Positions 35,233-43,658 of a stretch of 64,000 bases of DNA are shown piece by piece. The stretch's first letter is position 1; the number at the start of each line of letters is the position of its first letter. Origin of the DNA: Nitrospirota bacterium (GTDB taxonomy: Bacteria > Nitrospirota > Thermodesulfovibrionia > Thermodesulfovibrionales > UBA6898); assembly GCA_021811105.1 (NCBI GenBank), contig JAJZPM010000003.1:186001-250000 (forward strand). The letters are read 5' to 3'. The translations under genes were made by a program, and so were the position numbers. The notes under the pieces are model-generated. The model did not search any database. It saw only the letters and a list, made by a program, of their open reading frames with translations, and was not told the DNA's origin.

Positions 35233-35835
35233 GTCACCTCCAGTAATGACTATAAAGTTTCAATCACGGTAGTCTTCGCGATCTCATCCCCGAGACGCAT
35301 ACCGTTTTTACTCCCGAGGAGCAGGATGAATTCAACTATGCTGATAATCAAACCGTGGCGCCCACATAGGCTCGTGGATTCAATGCCGCCATTCCCAAAG
35401 CTGACAATAACATTCGTTCACTAAGAGTCACTCGCAAGTTCACAAAAAATAGCAAACTTTTCGCTAACTCCCTATGTAATTCTAAAGGCCTTCTCTTTCT
35501 CCTCCATTCCTTTCTTGAGTGTCTTAAAAAGACTCGATCCTCCTGAGTCTTATGGCGTCGCCCATACTATAGTTACCGATCGTTAAAAACCGATTAAGAG
35601 CAGATTAATTTTTCTTAATTTGCGCACGTCCTGATTATTTCGGCGATACTGAGATGTCGCATTTTGAGGTACGCATGAGGGCACGAGGCGAGAAAGGCCC
35701 GCAGTCCCGTTCTTGGCGGGTTAGGAAATGCCGCCTTTACGCGATACAATTGGATAATCACGACAGTTCAAAGAAATCCGCTCCGTGTCAACGGGATGGG
35801 AAGAATTTCAAAAAGAAGAATTGGGGGACAATCTC
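35233..35835. other. Long intergenic region between mreB and the CMD-type gene
   Basis: No convincing gene lies here; the short open stretches have poor codon use. The AT-rich part at 35580-35640 may contain promoters. The only notable structure is the overlapping hairpin pair at 35517-35551. Confidence 0.45.
35517..35551 (-). promoter_or_regulatory. Mutually exclusive hairpins in the mreB upstream region
   Basis: On the - strand AAGACTC, GAGTCTT and AAGACACTC follow in order. The middle segment can pair with the first (loop AGGAGGATC) or with the third (loop TTT). The first pairing is followed by five T, terminator-like. This resembles an attenuator or a switch about 290 bases before mreB. 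It is only a structural observation. Confidence 0.3.
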
Positions 35836-36237
35836 ATGAACGACGAAAGATATGAAAGAGGCTGGAAAAAGCTGAAGGAGATAGACGGAGAAGCAGGGGA
35901 GAGGGTCATCGAGGGCCTTAAAGATATTTCACCCGATTTGGGACGCTACACGATCGAATTCCCTTTCGGGGACATCTATTCACGTCCGGGGTTGGACCTG
36001 AAGTCCAGGGAGATCGCGACCGTAGCGGCGCTGACGGCAATAGGGAATGCCCTGCCCCAACTGAAGGTGCATATCAACGGGGCGCTGAATGTCGGCTGTA
36101 CGCGGCAGGAGATCACAGAGGTCATCATCCAGATGGCGGTATACGCAGGTTTCCCCGCGGCCCTAAACGGGATGTTCGCCGCAAAAGAGGTCTTCAGGCA
36201 GCGGGATGAACAAGGTGATGGCCGAATGTCCGCATAG
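35836..36237 (+). CDS. Carboxymuconolactone decarboxylase family protein
   Basis: This protein of about 133 residues is of the CMD/AhpD superfamily: [20 protein letters not shown], then [20 protein letters not shown] and [11 protein letters not shown]. Only one Cys is in the active region, so it is CMD-type rather than the two-Cys AhpD peroxidase partner. GGGGGAC lies before ATG 35836. It is followed by a DUF488 and nitric-oxide reductase genes on the same strand; a link with redox stress is plausible but unproven. Confidence 0.8.
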   Translation: MNDERYERGWKKLKEIDGEAGERVIEGLKDISPDLGRYTIEFPFGDIYSRPGLDLKSREIATVAALTAIGNALPQLKVHINGALNVGCTRQEITEVIIQMAVYAGFPAALNGMFAAKEVFRQRDEQGDGRMSA

Positions 36238-36270
36238 CAATTAAGAGCAATAGGTCCGATTAATCTGAAG

Positions 36271-36298
36271 TTGACAGCCGGAGAATGTGTGTTAGCAT
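36271..36298 (+). promoter_or_regulatory. Sigma-70-type promoter before the DUF488 gene
   Basis: A perfect TTGACA and a TAGCAT are separated by 16 bases, ending 18 bp before the ATG at 36317. The -10 context GTGTTAGCATTTT matches that of the GH57 promoter. Confidence 0.6.
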
Positions 36299-36316
36299 TT
36301 TCTTGAGAGCAAAACG

Positions 36317-36703
36317 ATGCTGAAGATAAAGAGGGTATATGAGAAACCTGGCGCGGAAGACGGCTGGCGGGTGCTTGTCGACAGGCTATGGCCGCGGGGG
36401 ATAAAAAAGGAGGAGGCGAAGGTAGATCTGTGGCTCAGGGAGATAGGCCCGAGCGACGAACTCAGGAAATGGTTTAGTCATGATCCCGCGAAGTGCACAG
36501 AATTCAAGCAAAGATATTTCAAGGAGCTGGACTCAAATGATGCACTGCTGAGACAGATCGAAGACAGACTCAAAGAGGGAACGGTCACGCTCGTTTACGC
36601 CGCAAAGTACGAGGAGTGCAATAACGCCACGGCCATCAGGGAATACATAGGGATAAAGGCCGGAAGGAAGCGCATAAAACGCCGCGGCATAAAAACAGGT
36701 TAA
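36317..36703 (+). CDS. DUF488 family protein
   Basis: This 128-residue protein of the YeaO-like DUF488 branch has RVLVDRLWPRGIKKEEAKVD, LWLREIGPSDELRKWFSHDP and TLVYAAKYEECNNA. The function is unknown; homologues are widespread and often beside heme or NO genes. The tail is basic. A short GGGAGG/CCTCCC hairpin (36709-36728) follows it, before norC. Confidence 0.82.
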   Translation: MLKIKRVYEKPGAEDGWRVLVDRLWPRGIKKEEAKVDLWLREIGPSDELRKWFSHDPAKCTEFKQRYFKELDSNDALLRQIEDRLKEGTVTLVYAAKYEECNNATAIREYIGIKAGRKRIKRRGIKTG

Positions 36704-36798
36704 GGGGCGGGAGGAGACTTTACCTCCCGATGCATAATGGAGAGCGGATATCTGAAAGGCCATCCTCATTCAGTAACCTGACCTCATAAGGGGGAAAT

Positions 36799-37473
36799 AT
36801 GACACTCTCACAAGGTAGAGCAATCTTTATTTGGGGTACGGTCATTTCAACGGTCATTTTTCTCGGCCTCACCTATGATTCCATATCTAAGATGCCGAAG
36901 AGGACCCACGCAGAAGAATTGAGCGATGCGGTCGCAGACGGAAAGTGGACATGGCAGCGGTATAACTGTAATGACTGCCATACCATCCTCGGCATCGGCG
37001 GGTACTATGCTCCCGACCTTACGAAAGTCATGTCGCAGCGTGACCCTGAATGGACAAAACAGTTTTTAAAGGACCCGCATAAGGTCTGGCCTGCCAAAAG
37101 GAGGATGCCTAACCTCCACCTGACGGATAATGAGATCGGGAATCTTGTCGCCTTCCTCACCTGGGTAAACGGCATTGACACCAACGGCTGGCCCCCAAAA
37201 CCTATGGCGGTTGCGGCCGCCGGGAGTACGCCGCTGCCGGGCGAGGCGGTGTTCAGGGCACAGGGATGTTCGGCCTGCCACAAGCTGAACGGAGTCGGAG
37301 GGGACATAGGTCCCGATCTTACGCATGTGGGAAGCACGAGGACCCCCGATTGGATCAAGCAGCAGCTCGAAAACCCAAGGTCTCATTTCCCAAATTCTCC
37401 CATGCCGAGTTTCTCGAAGCTGTCTCCGAAGGACATGAAGGATCTCGTTGATTTTCTGTCGAGTCTGAAATAG
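36799..37473 (+). CDS. norC: Nitric oxide reductase subunit C with an extra cytochrome c domain
   Basis: This membrane-anchored periplasmic cytochrome donates electrons to NorB. 224 residues. An N-terminal membrane anchor (IFIWGTVISTVIFLGLTY) is followed by the canonical NorC domain with CNDCHTILGIGGYYAPDL (heme one). A second cytochrome c domain (GCSACHKLNGVGGDIGPDLT, then a Met in SPMPSF as possible sixth ligand) is appended after a short linker. Classical NorC is about 150 residues with one heme, so this is a two-heme fusion. It is 12 bp from norB. Confidence 0.88.
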   Translation: MTLSQGRAIFIWGTVISTVIFLGLTYDSISKMPKRTHAEELSDAVADGKWTWQRYNCNDCHTILGIGGYYAPDLTKVMSQRDPEWTKQFLKDPHKVWPAKRRMPNLHLTDNEIGNLVAFLTWVNGIDTNGWPPKPMAVAAAGSTPLPGEAVFRAQGCSACHKLNGVGGDIGPDLTHVGSTRTPDWIKQQLENPRSHFPNSPMPSFSKLSPKDMKDLVDFLSSLK

Positions 37474-37485
37474 GAGGTCGTGAAA

Positions 37486-38814
37486 ATGAAATATGAAACC
37501 CAGAAAATAGCCTATCAGTATTTTGTCGCCGCCACTCTCCTGTTCGGGCTGCAGGTGATCTTCGGTCTGCTTACCGGCGCCAAATATGTGTGGGACTACG
37601 ACCCGCTTATGAACATCATACCGTTCAACACCTCCAGGGCGATTCACATAAATCTCCTCGTGGTCTGGCTCCTTATCGGCTTCATGGGCGGCACCTACTA
37701 CCTCGTGCCGGAAGAGGCGGAAACCGATATATACAGCCCCCGGCTGGCAGCTGTTCAACTCTACCTGTTTGTCGCCATCGGGGTTGCAGCCATCATCGGA
37801 TATCTGGCAGGCTGGTCGTGGGGAATGCCCTTTCTTGAACAACCCACTGTCCTGAAATTCGGGATCGTAATTGTGGCCCTGATCTTTCTCTTCAACATCT
37901 TCATGACCATGATGAAGACAAAGAAGTGGACGGTGATCCAGGGCGTGCTGCTCGGGGGCCTCGTGATGCTCGCCCTGCTGTTCCTGTTCGGGATCTTCTT
38001 CGTGCGAAACCTTTCGACACAATACTATTGGTGGTGGTGGGTCATCCACCTCTGGGTCGAAGGCGCCTGGGAACTCGTGGCCGGCTCCATCATAGCCTTC
38101 ATCCTCCTGAAGATGACCGGCGTGGACAGGGAACTCGTGGAAAAGTGGCTTTACGTAGAGGTAGGCCTCGTGCTCTTTACCGGTATTGCCGGAACGGGGC
38201 ACCACTATTACTGGATCGGGACGCCTGGATACTGGCTCTGGGTCGGCGGCATATTCAGCGCCCTTGAGCCTGTGCCTATCCTGTTCATGGTATTCGACAC
38301 CCTGCGGGATGTGAGGGAGAAAAAGATAGAGATAGAAAATAAGATCCCGCTTTACTGGGCCGTCGGGTCCGCAGTCATGCACTTTCTGGGGGCCGGGGTC
38401 TGGGGGTTCGCCCATACGCTGCCGCAGATCAACAAGTGGACCCACGGGACGCAGGTCACTGCCTCACACGGTCATTTCGCCTTCTTCGGGGCCTACGTAA
38501 TGATAAATCTCACCATGATATATTTTGCGGTCCCCAGGATAACGGGTGTCGTACGAAAAGGCCACGGACGCAGCCTCGTGGCGCTGCGTTTCATGGTCTT
38601 CTCCATTTTCTTCATGGTCCTTGCCCTCGCCATAGCGGGAATCGTTCAGTCCTATCTGCAGAGGATACTTGGGATGGACTATCTCACAACTCAGGACTAT
38701 TTGAAGCTCTGGTACGCGGTGATGTGGGTCTCAGGCTGGGGCGTTGTGACCGGTGTATTCATATACATATTTGATTTTTTCAGCATGGGAAGGCCGCCGA
38801 AGATCACGGCCTGA
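37486..38814 (+). CDS. norB: Nitric oxide reductase (cNOR type) catalytic subunit
   Basis: This 12-helix heme-copper-family enzyme reduces 2 NO to N2O. About 442 residues. Heme b ligands are in RAIHINLLVVW and ASHGHFAFFG; the non-heme iron site uses the His and Glu of HLWVEGAWEL and the two His of GTGHHYYWIGTP; SALEPVPILF supplies the second conserved Glu. These Glu residues and the NorC partner separate it from oxygen reductases. ATG 37486 has AGGAGG 8 bases ahead. No norDQ genes are adjacent. Confidence 0.94.
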   Translation: MKYETQKIAYQYFVAATLLFGLQVIFGLLTGAKYVWDYDPLMNIIPFNTSRAIHINLLVVWLLIGFMGGTYYLVPEEAETDIYSPRLAAVQLYLFVAIGVAAIIGYLAGWSWGMPFLEQPTVLKFGIVIVALIFLFNIFMTMMKTKKWTVIQGVLLGGLVMLALLFLFGIFFVRNLSTQYYWWWWVIHLWVEGAWELVAGSIIAFILLKMTGVDRELVEKWLYVEVGLVLFTGIAGTGHHYYWIGTPGYWLWVGGIFSALEPVPILFMVFDTLRDVREKKIEIENKIPLYWAVGSAVMHFLGAGVWGFAHTLPQINKWTHGTQVTASHGHFAFFGAYVMINLTMIYFAVPRITGVVRKGHGRSLVALRFMVFSIFFMVLALAIAGIVQSYLQRILGMDYLTTQDYLKLWYAVMWVSGWGVVTGVFIYIFDFFSMGRPPKITA

Positions 38815-38816
38815 CA

Positions 38817-39677
38817 CTAAACATGTTTAATCCCTGTTCCAGCCGCGGAGCGTGAAGAACTCTCCCAGGCCAGAATCGCACGCTTGCGGACCCGTCCCCA
38901 CCGATAATCGCCGATCACCCCCGTCTCGCGAATCACACGATGACAGGGGATAAGGAACGCTAACGGATTCTGCCCCACTGCCGTCCCCACGGCACGTGCT
39001 GCGCCGGGCTGGTCCAGTGCCGCAGCCAGGCGCCGGTAACTGACGAGCGTGCCCGGCTGAACTTGCAATAACGCCCGCCATACCCGCACCTGGAACGCCG
39101 TGCCCTGAACGAACGCCCGCAGGGCGGGCCGCGAGTTGGAGCGGACAGGCCGCTTAAAAACCCGCTCCGCCAGCCGCGAAGCAGCGGAGTCGTCTCTATG
39201 CAGCCGCGCCTGGGGCCAATTCTCTTGAAGCTCTTCCCACTCTGGCCTTCCGTCTTCAGACTCGACGAATGAGAGATGGCAGATGCCCCGGGGGCTCTCG
39301 CCGACAAGGCACTTCCCAAATGGACTGTCGGCGAAGCCGGCAGAGATCGTCCAGCCCTCACCACCGAATTTCAATTCGCCGGGAGAGGCAGCCTCAAGGG
39401 TTACACAGAGATCATGCAGTCGGCCCGGTCCGGAAAGTCCCGAAATCAGGGCGACATCCAGTACACTCTTCCCCTCCCGAAGCAATTCCTTCGCATGAGA
39501 AAGCGTGAGGCATTGCAGAAAATCCTTGGGCGTGATCGCTGCCCAGGCGGAGAACAGCCGGTGAAAGTGGGACTGGCTCACTCCGACGTATTCCGCTAAC
39601 GTAGCCAGATCAGGTTGCTCAGTATGGCGTTCATCCAGATAGCGAATGACGAGAGCGATGCGTTCGTAATCGTTCAT
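38817..39677 (-). CDS. Ada-like regulator/methylated-DNA-cysteine methyltransferase
   Basis: 286 residues. An N-terminal AraC-type helix-turn-helix half (YLDERHTEQPDLATLAEYVG, SQSHFHRLFSAW) is joined to an O6-methylguanine methyltransferase domain with the acceptor site FLIPCHRVI and the DNA-binding AARAVGTAVGQNP. The zinc-binding N-terminal Ada domain that repairs phosphotriesters is absent, so regulation by that route is unlikely. It ends 2 bp from the norB stop (convergent). Repair of nitrosation-derived alkylation is an appealing link to NO metabolism, but inference. Confidence 0.88.
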   Translation of the reverse strand: MNDYERIALVIRYLDERHTEQPDLATLAEYVGVSQSHFHRLFSAWAAITPKDFLQCLTLSHAKELLREGKSVLDVALISGLSGPGRLHDLCVTLEAASPGELKFGGEGWTISAGFADSPFGKCLVGESPRGICHLSFVESEDGRPEWEELQENWPQARLHRDDSAASRLAERVFKRPVRSNSRPALRAFVQGTAFQVRVWRALLQVQPGTLVSYRRLAAALDQPGAARAVGTAVGQNPLAFLIPCHRVIRETGVIGDYRWGRVRKRAILAWESSSRSAAGTGIKHV

Positions 39678-39800
39678 ATTTATAGTCTACCATTGAGGAA
39701 TTGTCCGTTCCCACCCGATTCTTGCGGTGATGTGTGCCACTCAGCTGGACCCGATCACAGCCCTGCGCCATGAGTGTGAACAGCATGGGAAGAACTGCAG

Positions 39801-40700
39801 TTAGGGACTGCACGCCGCCGGATAGGGCGCCAGAGAAGCGGACACGTCGTCGCAGATCGCATGCCAGATACCTGTTCCGCAGCCGTCCTCTTGCAATATC
39901 ATGGACGCCTGCTCCGCCGGCACAGGCCGGCTGAAGAGGAACCCCTGTATGTTATGACAGCCCTTCGCAACCAGAAATGCCAGTTGCTCTTTTGTCTCGA
40001 CGCCTTCCGCTATTACGGACAGCCTCAGACTCCGTGCCATGGCGATTATCGCCTCAACGATGCCCCTGTCGCCAGGATGGGTGATAACGTCCCTCACAAA
40101 AGAACGGTCGATTTTTATTCCGTCAAGAGAGAGATCTTTCAGCATAGCGAGCGAGGAATAACCGGTGCCAAAATCATCGAGCGCGAGTCGCACCCCCCGG
40201 TTTTTCATCTCACTCAACGCCTCCAAAACACACTTTGGGTCTTCCATAATTACGCTTTCGGTTATTTCGAGCTCCAGATACTCCGGTGCCAGTCCCGAAT
40301 CATCAAGGGCACGAAAGACCTGCCTGACGATTTCTTCCTTCCTGACCTGTTTCCTCGAGACATTAACGGAGAGGCGGACCGGGGGCAGCCCTGCATCCTG
40401 CCACAGTTTATTCTGCCGGCAGGCGGTGCGCAGCACCCACTCTCCAATGGGCACGATAAGGCCGTTCTCCTCGGCAGTGGATATGAAGGTGCCGGGAGAA
40501 ACCATACCCAAATCCGGGCTGTTCCACCGGAGCAGCGCCTCCATGCCGAAGATCTTTCCGGTACGGAAATCTATCTGGGGCTGATAGTAAAGAAGGAACT
40601 CTTCACGCTCAAGCGCCTTATACAACTTATTCTCCATGACTAGCCGCTCGGGTGCCCTGGCGTTGAGGGAGCTGTTGTAGTACTGATAATTATCCTTCCA
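39801..40700 (-). pseudogene. EAL-domain half of a split GGDEF-EAL gene
   Basis: The fragment begins with DNYQYYNSSLNARAPERL, the standard linker after a GGDEF domain, and encodes a complete EAL cyclic-di-GMP phosphodiesterase domain: GMEALLRW (signature Glu), ITESVIMED, LALDDFGTGYSSL, GIKIDRSFV and IAEGVET. Catalytic residues appear intact. It is separated from its GGDEF half by the 222-bp element at 40701. An open frame through part of the element could give an EAL protein with a foreign start, but no proper translation signal is seen. Confidence 0.78.
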
Positions 40701-40922
40701 GTTGCATAAAGATTGTAAATTAACAGCCACAAAAGCTTGATTGACGGGCTTTTGAGCCTGATGACACTCCTTATGCTGGAGTTCACCGAATGTTACCTCC
40801 AGGTCATAGTTCTTTTTCCGTCATGCCCGAGGTTCTCAGTCGGGCATCCATGTTTTCTTAAGAATGGATTCCCGCCTAAAGACTGCGGGAATGACGGCCT
40901 AAATACACACACTTTATGCAAC
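40701..40922. mobile_element. 222-bp MITE-like element splitting a GGDEF-EAL gene
   Basis: Perfect 11-bp terminal inverted repeats, GTTGCATAAAG at 40701-40711 and CTTTATGCAAC at 40912-40922, bound a non-coding segment. It interrupts the linker between GGDEF (ends GRNN) and EAL (resumes NYQYYNS). The composite REP unit (40818-40897) lies within it. A clean target duplication was not found, and no transposase gene of matching ends is in the window. Confidence 0.65.
40818..40897. repeat. Composite REP element: two paired hairpins (copy 2, inverse)
   Basis: ATGCCCGA...TCGGGCAT (40823-40847) and ATTCCCGC...GCGGGAAT (40868-40892) are the same two hairpins as at 19218-19293 in opposite order and orientation, with the same CCGTCATG and ATGACGG outer ends. 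It is nested in the MITE-like element. Confidence 0.85.
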
Positions 40923-41540
40923 GTTAGGGTTATTCCTCCCCCGGTTTTTGGCGTGATACATCGCCGAGTCGGCATTCTTGAGAAGACTTTCGATGTCCAT
41001 CCCATCGTGGGGAAATATCGTGATCCCTATGCTTGCGCTCACAAATACCTCATGCCCCTCAAGAATACAGGGCTGTGAGAGGGCTGCGAAAACGCGCTCG
41101 GCTATCCGTGATGCGTCTTCGGCCCGAGCAAGCTCACTCAAGAGAAAAGTGAACTCGTCCCCACCCATTCTTGCCACCGTTGACCACTGTTCCGGGCTAA
41201 CGAGTCGTCCGACGGCATCGCACTTCCTGACGCACCCGAGAAGCCGGCCGGCTACCTCCCGCAGCAGCAGGTCGCCCACGGAATGGCCGAGCGTGTCGTT
41301 AATGCGTTTGAAATTGTCAAGGTCGAGGAACATCACCCCCAGCAATCTTTCGTATCTTTTTGCATGTTCCACGGCCTGTTTGAGCTTCTCCTTGAAGAAG
41401 GAGCGGTTGGGAAGACTGGTAAGACCATCGTAGTACGCCATGAACCGAATCTGCTGCTCAGCTCTCTTATGCGCCATGGCATACCGGATGGAGCGTTCCA
41501 GCAGATTTGCATCAAAGGCCCCCTTTATCAGATAGCCGGA
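40923..41540 (-). pseudogene. Receiver remnant + GGDEF fragment of a broken signalling gene
   Basis: In one - strand frame the sequence reads GYSGYLIKGAFDANLLERSI, the last helix of a response-regulator receiver domain, then KRAEQQIRFMAYYDGLTSLP and a GGDEF diguanylate cyclase domain (RMGGDEFTFLL intact) ending AKNRGRNN. The N-terminal receiver is lost at the junction near 41540 with the Cache/ABC gene, and the EAL half is cut off by the element at 40701. A 12-residue insertion (GRLVSPEQWSTV) sits directly before the GGDEF signature and removes the usual inhibitory-site spacing. Confidence 0.75.
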
Positions 41541-42286
41541 ATATCCTTTATCTTCTTCGTGACGGCAATAGTAGCATTCGTGCCCAACGTAACGATCAAA
41601 TCCAACTTTGAAGCGGCGAAGCGCTTCACTAATTCCTCCGCTTGTACATAGCTGCCCTTTGCGTTTCCTACGGTAAACTTCACTGCCGGTTCTTTAAAGC
41701 CTTCCTTCTTAAGCTGGTCCATAATCCCCCTGAGAGATTCGCTATAGCGGGCCTGCTCAAAAAATATGAGAACGCCTATCCTTTTTTGTACGACCCTATG
41801 AACTTCCTTGCCGTATACCCCGCAGCCTATCCAGAGGTTATCGTCTAACTTTAATACATAGGCCATCTTATCTTCGATCTTTTTTGTGATAGGGTTGGAC
41901 CATTTGTAGTAGTACCAGCCGCTCCCTTTTCGGGCAGTATCGATCAACCCTCTGATAAGATACCGTCCGTCCGCATCCTGCATGTCGATGAGGTCTCTGC
42001 CAACCAGCTTGGGATTCGCCCCGTGCGCAACATTGCCCCCCCTAAAATCATAGGCGAATACATAGAGATCTCTATCGATAAACTGACCCCTTTTCTCGGT
42101 TCCCGCTCTCGATATCTCTGCCAGGATTTTCTCTTTCCCGTATTTCTTGAACCATTGCCCGGCCTTCTCTATCATCGCCTTCGCTTCTGCCATGGTTCCC
42201 TGGCCTCTTTTCTGTTCGGCACGCCCAAAACTCGCCGACCCTAAGATTAATATGCCCGCCAAAAGAACCGATAATATCTTGTTCAT
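41528..42286 (-). pseudogene. Cache + ABC_sub_bind protein, truncated at its C-terminus
   Basis: The 252-residue frame has a signal peptide (LSVLLAGILILGSASFGRA), a single-Cache domain (DLYVFAYDFRGGNVAHGANP, GSGWYYYKWSNPITKKIEDK) and then the start of an ABC_sub_bind periplasmic-binding domain (RIGVLIFFEQARYSESLRGI ... VTLGTNATIAVTKKIKDIPA). It stops there, about a third into the binding domain. Beyond it, in another frame, comes the receiver-GGDEF remnant, so a deletion joined two genes. The product may still be made as a secreted Cache protein. Confidence 0.7.
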
Positions 42287-42660
42287 CTTCCTGCTCCTTC
42301 CAGCGAATTATTCCAGCCATACGAGGACTGCACCTTGATGTTTGGCAGCCGGAACTCTCCCTTCCCTTCAAACATTTCTTCCACTGAGTGAAGGATTAAC
42401 ATAATTATCGGCATATCAGGCAAAAACTATAAGAGAGCATTGCATGATCTGGGGAAATACGTTGTCGTTAAGCACCGTCTCTATCATGGTTTTTCGCTTC
42501 GCATACTGTTTTCTGCCCCCTGCGGCATCCATTTCTGGTCCGCCAAGAAAACAGGCGGTGAAAGCGGGAGTTCGTTGACTCGGTCCGTCCGTCTTGCGAC
42601 TTCCGCCTGGTACGCCGCTAAAGAATGTCCGGGCATTCCTCTCCTGTATCTAACACCGAG
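42287..42660. other. Intergenic region without a supported gene
   Basis: A 128-codon open stretch spans part of this region and the nagZ fragment but has no ribosome-binding site, no recognisable domain and crosses the duplicated sequence, so it was not accepted. The left end should hold the promoter of the - strand Cache gene. Confidence 0.4.
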
Positions 42661-42765
42661 TCCCTTCAAAAAAAGTATAATATCCCATGCAGAACTATTA
42701 CCGGTACCTCATGCCCGGGCTGAACGGCGAAGGGATCGGGCGGAATTTCGGACATTATCGCTCTC
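42661..42765 (+). pseudogene. Truncated duplicate of the 5' end of nagZ
   Basis: These 105 bp match 46690-46794 at 98 positions (7 mismatches). They include the TATAAT promoter hexamer, the ATG (42687-ish) and the first 25 codons (MQNYYRYLMPGLNGEGI). After 42765 the match stops and the frame runs into a stop. The copy and the real gene are direct repeats flanking a 3.9-kb segment with the binding-protein and kinase genes. Confidence 0.85.
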
Positions 42766-42899
42766 CTTTGTGTCTTTGCAGGTACACGGAGAGCCCGCAA
42801 CTTTTTTCGGGATAACTGGTCTGTAGTAGGGTATTTCTCAGGAGTAAACATGCGCGAAGCATCTTACATTTTTTGTAATCTGAAGCCACTGGAAGGCTA

Positions 42900-43652
42900 A
42901 TGCAACGGAAGAGATTATTAGTCACTCTCACGATAGCAATAATTGTCTCTCTTCCGGCATTGCCTGCGGAGGTAATTCCCGCCATGAAAATAGTTCTCAA
43001 TACCGCGGATGTTCCGCCGGATTCAACGCAGGACCACACTGGCATTAGTGACGGGATTTTAACAGAGGCTTTCAGGCGCATCGGCATTCCAATGAGAATT
43101 GTTAATCTGCCGTCGGAAAGAGCGCTCATCAATGCCGATGAGGGAACAGACGATGGGAATTTCGTCCGGATAGCGGAAATAAATAAATTTTACCCCAACC
43201 TAATCCAGGTTCCTGAGGATTTGCTCAAATTTGAGTTTGTTGTATTTTCGAAGAGACGTAATTTCAAGCCGGCCGGCTGGGATAGCCTGAAGCCGTACAA
43301 CGTCGGTATCGTAAGGGGCTGGAAAATACTCGAGGAGAACATCAAAGGCACGAAATCCCTGACGGAAGTCAAGGACGAAAGGATCCTTTTTGCTTTACTG
43401 GATTCCGATAAAGTTGATATGGTGGTCCACGATCGCGTACAGGGGTTGGTCCTTCTGAAGAAATTGAAATATCGCGATATCCATATACTGCGCCCTCCGC
43501 TTGCAGTGAGGAACATGTACCTTCATCTCAACAGGAAACACAGCCGTTTAATTCCGATGCTCACAGAGGCGATAAGGGGAATGAAAAGAGACGGCACGTA
43601 TGATCACATAGTCAAAGAGGTATTAGATGCGTATTTGCAGGGGCGGCGCTGA
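42900..43652 (+). CDS. Periplasmic solute-binding (SBP_bac_3-like) sensor protein
   Basis: 250 residues with a signal peptide (LLVTLTIAIIVSLPALPAE). The mature part resembles extracellular solute-binding family 3: MKIVLNTADVPP, LTEAFRRIGIPMRIVNLPSE, NVGIVRGWKILEE, and a C-terminal GMKRDGTYDHIVKEVL. No transporter is adjacent; a hybrid kinase starts 6 bp later, so it most likely presents a ligand to that kinase rather than feeding an importer. GGAAGG lies before the ATG. Confidence 0.82.
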   Translation: MQRKRLLVTLTIAIIVSLPALPAEVIPAMKIVLNTADVPPDSTQDHTGISDGILTEAFRRIGIPMRIVNLPSERALINADEGTDDGNFVRIAEINKFYPNLIQVPEDLLKFEFVVFSKRRNFKPAGWDSLKPYNVGIVRGWKILEENIKGTKSLTEVKDERILFALLDSDKVDMVVHDRVQGLVLLKKLKYRDIHILRPPLAVRNMYLHLNRKHSRLIPMLTEAIRGMKRDGTYDHIVKEVLDAYLQGRR

Positions 43653-43658
43653 ATAATC

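Noticed and set aside
37066-38445. Long - strand open frame (459 codons) opposite norC/norB
   Set aside because: It is a mirror of the norB coding strand; the translation is His/Asp/Glu-rich low complexity without motifs, while the + strand has complete NorB and NorC signatures.
42440-42826. 128-codon open frame before the binding-protein gene
   Set aside because: It crosses the duplicated nagZ segment in another phase, lacks a ribosome-binding site and shows no recognisable domain.
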